A stretch of DNA of 64,000 nucleotides from Isochrysis galbana (GCA_018136815.1 CM030944.1:2982429-3046428); one strand, 5' to 3'; numbered from the stretch's first letter, positions 28,584 through 39,222 are shown. Notes: generated by a model not told the origin, from the letters alone. Translations and numbers: made by a program.

Positions 28584-28799
28584 TTTACCGAGTCAACAGC
28601 CTTGATGTCCCGTTGCGTCGCTGTTGAGTCGCTCTGGCAAAAGACGAAATCAGACAGCGGGGACTCATCAGAGAAAGAGGTCGCTCACTAGGGGTGTGCG
28701 GAGGGCACCATCGGCAATTGGCAAGAGACGGCCGATGAAAAACTTCTGTTAGGCTACTCGGGGGGGGGGGGGGGGGGGGGTTGAGGCGTCTATATCTCT

Positions 28800-29600
28800 A
28801 CATGGACCCAAGAGTGGTAGCCCGGTCACTCACTAGGAGACCGGGGGTCTTCCGGCAAAATTTTCGAAAAGTAAAGACGTAAAGACCCGATTTCAGTTTC
28901 AGGCCTCTGACGGCTGACGGCCGTGCGGAAATATATTTCAGGCCCCCCTCCAGTATTATTTTGCCGACGGCCTTCATGCGTTCATGCGCGCCTCTCGCAG
29001 CTGATAGAGACAATGGAACCTGGATATTAACCAAACAAACAAAAAGCGACCAGACGGACACACTCGACAACAAAGACAATTCCAGAAGGCCTGCCCGGAC
29101 CCCACACTCTAAACCAGGCCTCAGGTAGCGCACCGAGGCCGGACCCCGGAAACCGAAGAAAAAGGAAAGAAGGGGGGCAGGGGAAGAGGTGGAGGGAGGG
29201 ATGATAAGGGCGGTGCAGATAGCGAAGGGAAGTCCCATAAATAGTAGGTGTGTAGCCCTGAATCTTCAGAAGTTTTTTTTATAAAAGTAGGTTGAGCTAG
29301 GGGGAGAGAGAGAGAATGAGAATGAGAGCTTCTTAGGTCCAAGGTAGACACGAGGGGCTACAACGCGGGGACTCAAAAAGTTGCTGACCAACAGAGACAG
29401 ACAAACTAAACCAAACGGGGCGAAAACTAACCACACTTGGACGGACGACCGAGCGTCGGCACCAAGGCAACTTAGCAGCGCACGGACATGCGACAGAGGG
29501 GACGGCACAACGAGGGTAGACCTCGCTGGGGGAGCTGCGACCGAGGTATAACAGAAGACGGACGACAATCGTGGAACGTTTGATGTCATCAAGCGAAAGT
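28800..29600 (-). repeat. longest copy of the GGGCTAACACCTA-type dispersed repeat
   Basis: Around 29250-29280 it shares TAGCCCTGAATCTTCAGA plus a T-run with 7455-7495. Read on the minus strand it is followed by the pyrimidine tract and the TTCGGTTTCCGGGGTCCGG segment. The extent beyond 29300 rests on base composition only. Preceded at 28760-28781 by a G-run of about 22. Confidence 0.45.
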
Positions 29601-29934
29601 AGGAGAAGAGACGATATACCCATCAACGAGACCTTGAGAGTTAAAATAGCTCGCCGGCTAAAAGTAAAAGTCTGTCCTCGTATGGAATACGACACTCCCC
29701 GACTAAATTCGAGTCGTCTCGACGAGTTGCATGGAAGGAGAACAGAATAACCGAAATAGAAGAAATCCAGAATTAGAACTACAAGGCGAGAGAAACCAAA
29801 GATAACCGAGAAACCGAACGTTGAAGGCGGCGCTTAAAATAGAAGACGAGAGCACCCGTGGGCCCTTTGAGCACAAATTCGGAAGCTTGACGCGGCGACC
29901 TATTTGTACGCATCGTCCCACCCATTTCTCCCTT

Positions 29935-30906
29935 TTACAGGAGTTTTGCTCGGGTGTTGCGGTGGGTGCAACCGCAGACGACACGCGTCTCGTCTCCTGC
30001 AAATAGCGCCACGTCTTGGAGTGCCTCATACAGCGCTTTGCGCGACGAGGAGCCTTTCGTGTTGAGTTTGTTCTCGATAGATTCGAACTTGATTTTCACC
30101 TTGACATCGACGTTGTGGACCTTGATCGTGGTGTGCTCGCCGTAACGAGTTTGGAATTGCATCATGCAGTCTTCGTTCACCCCGATGTGCCATGGGCCCT
30201 TCGAGGATCGGGCCCAGAAGTCGGGCTCGGGGTCTACACCCTCGAGTTCGAGTAGAAGCTCGACAATGGCGGCATAGACCGTCGTGTCGAGTAAGGTGAG
30301 GTCGCCCTCTTGATGGAACGACATGTCGTACGTGGCATCTGTATTCACATTGGTGTCCTCATCTTCTGAGTCTGGCTCCTGAGGTGCAGGAAGGGGCAGG
30401 TTGATGGTGAGTGTCACGGGGCCAAGAGGTTGGGAGAGAGGGTGTTGTGTTGCTTTTGGGGTCAGGGTTTGCCTCCGGTTCCCTGTTGGCCAGTCTTCCC
30501 TGCTTCTCCAAGGGGGTGTGCTGTACGTTTTGCCATTGGATGTTGTCATGTTGTTGTGCCCATAGGGGCCACCCGGCCTCGAGTCGCGCTGCCGTGGCAG
30601 CGCGACCGTCACCGGGGTGGGAGGGGCCTCTGCCATAAGGCATGCCCATGGAGGATGTGGCAGTGTGATCGTGGTGGTTGGGTGGTGGAGACTGCAGCCT
30701 GCCTGCCCCCATGGGGGTGGCCAGCATGGCTGCCTTGTTGGGTGTGGCCGAGGCCACGGACCGCGGGGTGCGACCGGGGTCGCACACACCTGCTCGGCCT
30801 CTGGCGGCGGACGCGGCCGCTTCGACTGCGACAGGTCCATGGGGGCTGGGGGGCCGCCCTCGGCGGGGGGCCCGAAGGAGAGGAGAGGCTCGCTGGCGCG
30901 CTCCAT
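29935..30906 (-). CDS. ORF1-like protein of short retroposon, second copy
   Basis: 323 codons from ATG 30906 to TAA at 29935. It starts MERASEPLLSFGPPAEGGPP and keeps the same compact domain (YDMSFHQEGDLTLLDTTVYA, LLELEGVDPEPDFWARSSKG, VKVKIKFESIENKLN, SRKALYEALQDVA). It ends with a different tail containing GDETRVVCGCTHRNT. A fragment of that tail is found again at 44050-44104 (-). The hairpin CTAACT-TTAT-AGTTAG lies at 30927-30912, five bases before the ATG, and directly beyond it is an LTR relic. The copy seems to have landed in a gypsy-element remnant. Its 3' end was not located. Confidence 0.55.
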   Translation of the reverse strand: MERASEPLLSFGPPAEGGPPAPMDLSQSKRPRPPPEAEQVCATPVAPRGPWPRPHPTRQPCWPPPWGQAGCSLHHPTTTITLPHPPWACLMAEAPPTPVTVALPRQRDSRPGGPYGHNNMTTSNGKTYSTPPWRSREDWPTGNRRQTLTPKATQHPLSQPLGPVTLTINLPLPAPQEPDSEDEDTNVNTDATYDMSFHQEGDLTLLDTTVYAAIVELLLELEGVDPEPDFWARSSKGPWHIGVNEDCMMQFQTRYGEHTTIKVHNVDVKVKIKFESIENKLNTKGSSSRKALYEALQDVALFAGDETRVVCGCTHRNTRAKLL

Positions 30907-30929
30907 CGCGTCTAACTATAAAGTTAGTT

Positions 30930-30970
30930 GCAGACAACTTCTAAAACAAAAAGGTCGATCGCGGATCGCG
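30930..30970 (-). repeat. LTR relic fragment next to retroposon 5' end
   Basis: The reverse complement reads CGATCGACCTTTTTGTTTTA, then GAAGTTGTCTGC, as in the gypsy leader at 52365-52400. The retroposon starts at the next base. Confidence 0.65.
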
Positions 30971-31189
30971 GCATGCGACAGAACGCGGCCGGGGGAGTCG
31001 TGGGGGTGTAGAAAGTATAATACGTGTTGGTAGTGCTTCCATGCGCCGCGAGTGCGGTAAGAATATTATGAAGTTCATTTTTACAACATCCCCGATGCCG
31101 ATGCTTGCACGGCGCGAGGCAGACTGCTTGTGTTGCACTCCCTACTACCCTCCCTTACTCCCTTACCCTTATGCCCATACCTACACTAA

Positions 31190-31335
31190 GCCTTAGCTTA
31201 AGCTAGAGCACGAGGGGAGAAGACGCAAGGCGGGGAGAGAAATAAGGGAGCGGAGAGCGTGGGCGTGACTATGAAATGTGCCTCCAGCCAGGGCCGCGCG
31301 TGTAGCAAGATTTTTAAGCGGAGATTTTTCGCAGT
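31190..31335 (+). repeat. shared retroposon 3' tail, solo copy
   Basis: Contains TAGAGCACGAGGGGAGAAGA, CGCAAGGCGGGGA and GGGCGTGACTATG in the same order as 28466-28583, without an ORF upstream. Confidence 0.55.
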
Positions 31336-31386
31336 AGAAGCCTACGCCCTGTCCAACCCCAAAGTATCAAGTCGGCGTCATTATTG

Positions 31387-33085
31387 TCATCGAGGTGGCG
31401 TCTTCCGCTTCTGTGTTGCCTTTGTTCGTGTCCGTAAGGCACTACTCGTCCCAGTACAGGCTGCCTTCAGCTCACCCTTCTTCGCCTTTGATGCGAAATC
31501 TAAGCGCATCTGTCCCAACCACCAGTGCACAGTTTCTCGGACACGCTGCAACAACGGTGCTGGTTGCCATTGCACAAGCGCCCGGCAGGCACGGCCACCG
31601 TCTAGATGGCCGCAATCAACTGAGAGGAAGCGTGTATCCCTCAAGGGGTCCAGTTGCACCTCGGGCACATCAACCTCAGCCTCGCGTAGCGCGTCAGCAA
31701 AAGATTGTACAAGTTGTGCCCAAGTGGGAGCCTCTTGTTGGCAGATGTGTAAGCTGACACCACGAGAAGGGTGACCCATGGGGTGAAGGCTCTCCTGGCT
31801 CTTGCTGCCGTTTAATAGTCCTCTTCCATCTGACTGCGCAGACAGCGCACCGCGAATGCTGTAGTCGCATTTTGTGCACGAGGCCCTGCATTTTTGGAAC
31901 AGCTCATCACGAGGTGCTGCAAGAACAGCCACGATCGACTCAGCAACATCACGCGAGAAGACAATAGACACCCGCCGATCTTTGGAGTCCAAGGTCATCA
32001 GTGTTTCCTTTGATATCGATTCAGCGCAGGCCGTATCCGCTTCTGATCTGTTGCCAGGCCGTTTTCCGCAGCCAAGAGAGGTCGTTGCAGCACCAGCATC
32101 GCGTTCGAAATCGAAAGCGAAGCTCACCATTGCTGGAGACGCCAGATGGTCTGCAACCTGAGGCTCTAGCGTGCCTGGGTCAGAACTAGGACCTGCCGTC
32201 GAATGGGAACCCGTGCCATCCGAATACATGTCTCCATTGCGCGTGCCGATTGCACGACCTCTGATGAGTTTGGTTAGCAAACTGTGCTGCCTCCCTGTGG
32301 AACAACAAAGGAAGCAAATGATAGCTGATTTCCTTGAATGGGAGCTACATCATAATGCACAGAAGCAAGGAGCGCATAGGAAATTCTTGAGGCCCCGGCA
32401 AGATGGCCACCACCGAGGGTTGCACCCCTAGCCCCACAACAGTAAGAGAGGAACTGCCATGCAGTAGTGTGTCTTACTTTGCTCACATGGGACATCGCAA
32501 TGTTGCTCTCGCGAGGGAGGGACAATTCAATAATATAGCTTGCTTGTGCATACCTGTGTTCTCATGCGGCCCCAGCACATCGGGTAAGCGCAGCGCAATC
32601 CAGTCCAAATCAGTCGTTGCCTCCAGCTCTCGCTCGAGCAAGAGCTTCCCCTCTCCGTATCTATCCTTGCGTGCTCGTGTCGCATCATGCATCGCCGCGG
32701 AGTCCTCAAGCAGACCCTGGCTGACGCCGTCACGCACAAAGCCTTTGGGACTGCACGCCATGTACACCGAGTCAGTGGAGATCACAATGTAGAGACCAAT
32801 GGTGGCGCGATGTGCGATTATCGGCTCCACATCTTCGGGCTCAAAGGCGATGAAGTCGATCACCGCGTGCCACGCCGGCTGCGAGGTGAGCGCCGCCCAC
32901 ACAGCGCGACAGTCTTGCCGGTCACCGCAGATCTGGCAGACGCGCCCACCGAAGGGATGGGGCGTGCGCGCGCGGTTGAAGAGCGTGAGCTCGTACTCGC
33001 CTGTGAGGAGCAACGCCTCGACTGCCGCGCGACCGATGAATTGGGTGCCACCAAGCAGCAGCAGCCGGCGAGGCGCGGCCGACAT
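31387..33085 (-). CDS. extended SDR (NAD-dependent epimerase/dehydratase-like), two exons
   Basis: Exons 33085-32554 and 32294-31387 (donor ACAG/GTATGC, acceptor CCACAG/GGAGG) give 479 residues. The start is the ATG at 33085. LLLLGGTQFIGRAAVEAL is the GxxGxxG dinucleotide loop at residue 8. VIDFIAFEPEDV and ISTDSVYMA precede the active-site DRYGEGKLLLE (YxxxK). ALRLPDVLGPHENTG follows. Exon 2 keeps late SDR features: VSIVFSRDVAESIVAVL, VSLHICQQEAPTWAQLVQSF, and FLSVDCGHLDGGRACRALV with a conserved Trp region. Between them is a Ser/Asp-rich insertion of about 70 residues that is not usual. The overall layout is like the CSP41/atypical SDR group, whose members act on nucleotide sugars or bind RNA. 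The substrate cannot be told. The N-terminus has no obvious targeting peptide. Confidence 0.75.
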
Positions 33086-33229
33086 CGCGCGCCGAGCGGA
33101 GATGGCCGCGCAGTCCAGCCACCCAACAACTCGAGTACTTTACACTACTAAAGCAAAATACTGTGTAGATGTTCACTTCAGAGCATTGACGAATGTTCAG
33201 CTCATCAGCTCATACCCGGAGGCAGAGCA

Positions 33230-33525
33230 TGAATAATAATAAAACAACTGAGCGTTAGTACCACTACTCCCACTAGCCCGGTACTATCACGACACCCCTC
33301 AGCGCACCTGCCCGCACGCCTTGAAGTGGTGGCACAGACACATACACACATGCATCATGCATCCCTTCCCCTTCAAATCTCCCCCCTCGCAAACCCGCCC
33401 CGGCTCCCATTATAACTCCCCACAAGTTACAATGAGGGAAAACCCAGTGAGGCGAACCGACCTACGTCGCGCGTCTCACCGGGAAAAAACACCGGGGGGG
33501 AGGGGGGCTCTCGTCGACCAGGTTG
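33230..33525 (-). repeat. inverted retroposon 3' end
   Basis: The reverse complement matches 15350-15622, including the CTAACGCTCAGTTGTTTTAT tail and ATT repeats. Together with 33781-33942 it forms a large inverted repeat around a truncated ORF1-type element. Confidence 0.6.
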
Positions 33526-33549
33526 TTCTGTCATACCGTCATCAACTAA

Positions 33550-33942
33550 CTAACTTTATAGTTAATATAGTTAGACGCGATGGAGCGCGCTGGCGAGCCT
33601 CTCCTCTCCTTCGGGCCCCCCGCCGAGGGCAGCCCCCCAGTCTCCATGGACCTGTCGCAGTCGAAGCGACCGCGTCCGCCGTCAGAGGCCGAACAGGTGT
33701 GTGCGACCCCGGTCGCACCCCGCGGCCCGTGGCCTCGGCCACACCCGTCAAGGCAGCCATGCTGGCCCCCCCCATGGTGGGAGAGTTATAATGGGAGCCG
33801 GGGGTCTGCGAGGGGGGAGATTCGAAGGGATGCATATGCGTATGTGGTGTCAACACACGTCAAGGCGTACGGGCAGGTTCACTAAGGGACTAAGGGGTGT
33901 CGTGATAGTACCGGGCTAGTGGCAGTAGAACTAACGCTCAGA
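33550..33942 (+). pseudogene. internally deleted short retroposon
   Basis: It starts with the hairpin CTAACTTTATAGTTA (33550) and the ATG at 33580, and keeps the first 60-70 codons of the MERA-type frame (MERAGEPLLSFGPPAEGSPP). At about 33781 it jumps to the retroposon 3' end with GAGTTATAATGGGAGCC ... CTAACGCTCAG. The compact domain is missing. The scaffold gap begins right after. Confidence 0.6.
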
Positions 33943-34042
33943 NNNNNNNNNNNNNNNNNNNNNNNNNNNNNNNNNNNNNNNNNNNNNNNNNNNNNNNNNN
34001 NNNNNNNNNNNNNNNNNNNNNNNNNNNNNNNNNNNNNNNNNN
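33943..34042. other. assembly gap (100 N)
   Basis: Exactly 100 undetermined bases, a conventional scaffold gap size, placed at the end of a repeat. Confidence 0.99.
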
Positions 34043-34893
34043 GCGCAAAGTGCGCGAGGCGGCGGCGGCAGCGAACGAGGCCGGACTACCTTCACACCGC
34101 GTGTCGCAGATTTTGGAGGCGGAGGTGCGCACCGGAATACACAAGCTAGGCGACGCCTACTCCTTGCCCCCGTCTCCGCCACACTCGCCGACCCCTCCGC
34201 CGCTGTGGGCTACTTTGGATGCGGCGTGGCCTTCATCTCACCATCGCTCTGGCCTCGGGATCCTCGCGATGAACGGCGAAGTAGACGTGCGAAGCCTCCC
34301 GAACGACACCGACGATGCCGCAAGTGTGCACCTTGCCCTCAAGGCTCGGCATCGCCGCCTCTCCACCGTGGGAGGCGCATTGCCTCCGGTGCGTACGCCG
34401 CCGGTCGGCCACCAGAGTCGTCTGGCGAGGTTCTAAGGCAGGCCTATGCGGAGAGCCTTGAGCCTACCATTCGTGGCTGCTGCGGCAGGTATGCACGCCG
34501 AGCCCTCCCTGCATGCGTCGGCGCATGAATCGCCGATCAGCTTGGCCCTGTCTTTGAAGGTGGTCCACAACGGGCGAGCAAACTCGCCGGTCAAGGCTTT
34601 CCCCCTATGATCATGCTACCACTGGTCGAATTCACCTCTTCACAGGATGGGAGATCTGCCACAGCTTCACCCGTGTCTCCTTCACCCGGCTTCAGACCTT
34701 CTCCGTCTTTTGCTCTGCCGCTCCCTCGTACGATAATCTCCTGCGCTTTCTATCTCCGGGTTTGGGCGACGTGGAGCGCGAAGCCGTCGTGCTCAACGAC
34801 TTGCGCATTTTTGTCGCCGAGGCGAGGCCCTTCCTTAAGGCCCTTGAGAAGCTGTTCGCTGAGCAAGGTCTCGAGGATACCCGCAAAATTTAG
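34043..34893 (+). CDS. 3' part of an unknown gene after the gap
   Basis: Two stretches look coding. One runs from about 34190 to a donor near 34488 (CGGCAG/GTATGC) and reads GYFGCGVAFISPSLWPRD ... EVLRQAYAESLEPTIRGCCG. The other is 34646-34893 after TTCACAG and ends in TAG, containing SFTRVSFTRLQTFSVFCS, LRFLSPGLGDVE and FVAEARPFLKALEKLFAEQG. The phases of these two do not fit each other directly, so an exon between them is missing from my model. The family is not recognised. The 5' part lies in or beyond the gap. Confidence 0.35.
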
Positions 34894-35442
34894 GACCACC
34901 ACAGCCCGATCTAGCTGATCTAGATTTGAAACATGCGTCGCCCTGATAGATACCATGTGATGAGAGCTAATAAGTTCTCCCAACGGCTTTTCGCGGCTTA
35001 CTTGTCAACGGGCTCGCTTTGCACCTAGACCTAGAGCTAGCGCTGTGTAGCCGCTCTAGTGCGAATAGCTGGCGGATTCTACCTTGTGAAGATGTGTAAT
35101 GTTGTGATACCCACTTGAAATGGTCATACGCCTAAGCATTGTGCAGACTTTGCAGCGCTGCACATTGCTGATAGGGTTTGGGGTGATGTAGTTGAATTGA
35201 CTGACTGGGTCTGTGCCTCGTGCCGAAAAAAAAACTTCTTAATAATCTCGCCGCGCGCGCGACCCTGCACAGCCTCCCTGTAGCCACGCCCGCTTCCCTT
35301 ATCACCCTCCACCTACCTTGAGGCTCGTCCCCTCGTGCTCTACCTAGGGCTGGGTGTAGTTGTAGTAGGTTTCCAGTGGCAGACGGGGTGTACCGATCCC
35401 CGATGGCTTAGCACTCTCCTTCCTCTTGCGCCATCGGGCAAA
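34894..35442. other. spacer with inverted retroposon tail
   Basis: Contains the inverted copy of the shared retroposon tail (35215-35345, ending in an A-run at 35225-35233). Otherwise nothing is recognised. Confidence 0.45.
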
Positions 35443-37448
35443 AACTATTGTTACAGTTTGAACTATGGAGCGTGCCGCGACCGCTCCCGAGCCTTAGGCG
35501 TCAGGCGACCCTCGCCAGTGCGCCCACCTGGGACGCCCCACGCCGCCTGAGGTGGCTCGTCAGAAAGCCTCTCAAAGCCCATCCAGCCCATCCAAACCAC
35601 ACCCGCGCGAGCGCGCGGGTGGCGAGCACTGGCACCGAACAGGTTGCCACCATGGCTCTGCGTAGCATGCAGGGGGTCTTTGAGACCCCTCCAACAGTGG
35701 GAAACCCTCCCACCCCAAGAGCACCTCATGTGGGAGGGCAGCTGAGCTGCCCTCCCCATGATGGAAACCTCTACCATCAGTGCACCCAACATGGGAGGGC
35801 ACTTCACAACCATCAATCTTCCACGGAGAGCACCCAATACCCAATGCCTGTGTATTCCAGCATGTTGACACACTTCTCGTCTTCACCCCACTCTTGTGGG
35901 CCACAAGTACCTAGAACTCAGTGCCCTGCCTTGGGCCCTCTTTCAACACTAGACTCCCTCTCCCACTTCCCCCTCACATTACAACCAACCCAAACAGCAC
36001 GAACCCCCTGCCCTCTGTTTCAAGCACCAAAAATTTCAACTCAAGACGTATGTTGATACACTTCTCGTTTTCACCCCACTCTTGTGGGCAACAATTACCT
36101 ACAACTCAGTGCCCTGCCTTGGGCCCTCTTTCAACACTTCACTCCCTCTCCCACTCCCTCATTCAACCACAACCAACCCAAGAAGCACAAACCCCCTCGC
36201 CCTCTGTTTCAAGCACCAAAAATTTCGACAGGCGAGAAGCGCTCAATCACCATCACCACAGCATAGAAAAGCGTTCAATCACCACCAGCCTACACGTGGG
36301 AAACGCGTTCAATCGCCATCACCCCACCGCATGGAAAAGCCTTCAATCACCTACAAATGGAAAAGCGTTCAATCGCCATCACCTCCCGGTACTATCTAGG
36401 CATTTCTGATTTAACGACCTGACAGCTGACGGAGTAACATACGCTCATTATAGTTTTGAGGCATCGGATTGACCAACCTCAGTGTGACGTTAGCTAGTGT
36501 ATTGATGCGAGGTAGAAATTGATTCGTAGTGCAATACTCCCATAGAAGCTTCCCGTTGTCCAGACAGGTGAGGTGACACGTGACGGGTCTCTTCGTCTGG
36601 TTCCATAGGACGCTTCACAGAAGAGGAGTCCATCGCGATTCTGGTACGCGGGAGGGCGACAGGGAGAGGAGGGCTCTGAAGGGAGAGGAGGGCTCTGAAG
36701 GGAGAGGAGGGCTCTGAAGGGAGAGGGGGGCTGGTAGGCAATGCAGGGCGGCAGGGGGGCGGAGAACTGCTCAACTGCAAGGGAACTGCTCAACTGCAGG
36801 GAACTGCTCACCCTTCCTCGTCTCCTCCATATAGACGTGTGACGAAACTTGTTGTCTGCTTTTATGCGGTCGGTGCTCTTTGGTGTGGACATACACTCAT
36901 CAAAGCTCTTTGGTGTGAGACGTGGATCGTGATTTCAACGAGATATCGACCCTGCCCAAATCGAATGAATGGAGTCAGACCACGTGTGGGTTTCAACATG
37001 TGAAGTGTCAAGTTGAGTCAAGTAACCTCCAGGTGACAATGAAAGGTGGTAGCAGGGATGGGGATAATTGAACGCTTTTGGTCTACTCAAGACAAGAGGG
37101 ACGACATGTCTTGAGGCGGCATCGCTGCCCATGCCTAGCGCAAGGGTATAGCGCCCCCACTCAGACATCTCCTTCCTTTCAGCTCCTCTCTGAGGAGTTG
37201 CTCCTCTCCCTCCCATTAGGCCCCCTTGCCTGCGAGACCAGAACAGGATCCTGGCGTGGGGGGGGTGGGGGGCTGTCTGCTGTCTGAGTGTGGAGGGAGG
37301 GGCGCTCCAGCTAGCGCAGGTAGAAAGCTAGTGAAGAGCTGGGTGGCATAAGGGGGAAGGGTGCTTGCGCTTGCCGCGGCAGGGAATCCTGTCTTGAGTG
37401 AGCGCTAGTCCCGTTCCTTTGCCGCGCCGCGACCCATAAAAATTTGTT
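35443..37448 (+). mobile_element. second copy of the 21212-22350 retroposon, interrupted
   Basis: It begins AAAAACTATTGTTACAGTTT (35443) and ends GACCCATAAAAATTTGTT (37448), as in the intact copy. The reading frame is shifted near the start (an extra block around 35497-35503) and the element is split at 36228 by another insertion. After 37084 the sequence rejoins the intact copy at CTCAAGACAAGAGGG. No flanking duplication was found. Confidence 0.75.
36229..37083 (+). mobile_element. 855-bp insertion with weak terminal inverted repeats
   Basis: Compared with 21990-22000, the retroposon copy is interrupted after TTTCGAC. The insert begins AGGCGAGAAGCGCTCAATC and ends with a sequence whose reverse complement is AGACCAAAAGCGTTCAATT (14 of 19 identical). 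The left end is a minisatellite of CAATCACCATCACC-type units, also found at 17265-17452. The interior has 21-base GGGAGAGGAGGGCTCTGAA units (36660-36735) and a repeated AACTGCTCAACTGCA. No transposase is encoded, so it looks like a non-autonomous DNA transposon. Confidence 0.6.
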
Positions 37449-37671
37449 AACAATATAACACCTGCCAAACAGAGCGCAATAGGCAACAGGTGGAGCACAG
37501 CTATACCACACATTGCACACCCCTCAAAAATATTCTGCTGCAGCCCACAACCAGACCTCAATGAGCCCTATCTTGTGGCTGGCTCGCTAGCCTCATGATG
37601 CATTAGGCGCGTAGCTTTCATTCACAGGGAGGTAACCTTGCTCCAAAGGTCGTCATGCAAATCAACCAATC

Positions 37672-38454
37672 CTACATGTCGTCTAATGTGCAGCGCAAAG
37701 TGACTTTGTAGATGGCAACGTACTGGTCCGGAAAGAGCTCAGTGAACGGCGGCGGCGAAGGCGGTCGCTCGTCCTCGGCAGGCCACACGCGACTCAAGAC
37801 GAGGCCCGTCTTGGCGCACTCCTCAAAAAAGTCGCGATCCAAATGTTCAAAACGGTAGCGTGTGTGGGCATATAGAACACATGGTGGCGACGGTGGCAAG
37901 TCCCGTGCACCAGTCGTCCTACAGGCTGCATCTATGAGCACTCTCATCACACGAGGTAGCATTGTCGCCCCCGCCTCGTTGTAGATGAGGTCACTCCCAA
38001 TGATTGCGTCCCAGCGGCAGTCCATGAGGGCAGGTCGTTCATCCGCCTCAACGCAGCACCAGTCCAGAGGTGCCACCTCGACGTTGCCCATCACCTCAAG
38101 TCCATCGTTGGATGCTTCTCCATGAGCGCCATCAGTCGGCACTGCGGCGAGCCTCTGTCGGTTGAGCTCCACGTTGTGCCGCAGCCATTCGCAGGCGTTG
38201 CCCTCCTCCATCTCGGTAAGCGCGACTCTCTCCAGCTGTTGTCGCAGCTGGAGTGCTAGGCTCATGCCGAGCCAGCCGGTGCCCGCGCCCAGCTCGAGGA
38301 GGGAGGTGCAGCCGTGTAGGGCCTTTGTCTGCTCTATGTAATGCAGGAGCGCCCTGGCCGCCTCCCACACATGGCCACCGGTCGTTTGCCGATCGACGAT
38401 CGAAAGAAACTCCGACGTGCCCGCCACTTGCACCTGGGGCGCGGCCGAGCTCAT
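37672..38454 (-). CDS. family-16 class I methyltransferase (METTL21-like)
   Basis: A single exon. I take the ATG at 38454, giving 260 residues. TTGGHVWEAARALLHYI is the pre-domain of Methyltransf_16 proteins. SLLELGAGTGWLGMSLALQL is the SAM-binding motif I, followed by LTEMEEGNACEWLRHNVELN (acidic end of strand 2). WDAIIGSDLIYNEAG is the post-motif with the characteristic Asp-x-x-Tyr. CVLYAHTRYRFEHLDRDFFE completes the core. Human relatives methylate lysines in chaperones and elongation factors. The exact target here is unknown. The length is typical for the family. A CT-rich stretch (38515-38575) lies about 60 bases upstream of the ATG. Confidence 0.85.
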   Translation of the reverse strand: MSSAAPQVQVAGTSEFLSIVDRQTTGGHVWEAARALLHYIEQTKALHGCTSLLELGAGTGWLGMSLALQLRQQLERVALTEMEEGNACEWLRHNVELNRQRLAAVPTDGAHGEASNDGLEVMGNVEVAPLDWCCVEADERPALMDCRWDAIIGSDLIYNEAGATMLPRVMRVLIDAACRTTGARDLPPSPPCVLYAHTRYRFEHLDRDFFEECAKTGLVLSRVWPAEDERPPSPPPFTELFPDQYVAIYKVTLRCTLDDM

Positions 38455-39222
38455 GGCCGCTCGCGCTCGTGCACGCACTCTGCCTGCCCTGTCCCGCCAC
38501 CCCTACTCCCTTTTCGCGTCCTCTCCCTCCCTCTTCTCTCTCTGTCTCTCCGTCTCTCTCTCTGTGTCAGAGTCTGTGCGCGCGCGCGCACGAGTCGCGC
38601 ATTGTTCCCTGGGCGCACATAAATAATAAAGTAGTAGTACAATACTTTATTCCGCGTCTAGATGTTTTCTTCATTCCTGTCAGAGTTTCCTTGTTGTGTT
38701 GGTTTAAGGTGGTAGGTACAACTATCGGCGGGGCTTCTACGGCCGATCCCATGGGCGGCGGCCGCGCTGGCACGGGCCCGCTCCTCTGGGGCTATGGCTC
38801 CGCAACCCTTAGCAGAAGGGCCGCTGGGCCGCGGCTGTGGAGAGCCATCCACCTGGGCCATGATCGGGCCCGGATGGCTGGTTCCTCCCATTGTCGCGAT
38901 CGCCGAGGGTGGGCCTCCTCCCCCACCCCTCTCCTCGCCGCCAGCGTGGCAGCGAGGAGCGAGCGCAAGGCGGGTCTGGTGGGCATATGCGCGGCCTCTT
39001 GGGCGCAGAAGCGGGGCAGGTCGGCAACACCGATATGTGGGGCAACTCTCGTGCCGCTGGGCGCGCAATGATGGCCGCAGGTGCCGCGTTCTGGCGGCCA
39101 TTCTGGCGGGCTCTCAACGTTGGTGTTGAACGTCTGCATGCGAGGCGGCAGAATTCGAGGTGGTGGCGGGCAGGAGCGGCGCTCCCCGGCTACGAGGCGC
39201 ATGCAGATTCGTCCAGATTGCC
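38455..39222. other. unassigned region
   Basis: GC-rich with many overlapping open frames on both strands but no motif. Likely noncoding or an old repeat. Confidence 0.35.
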
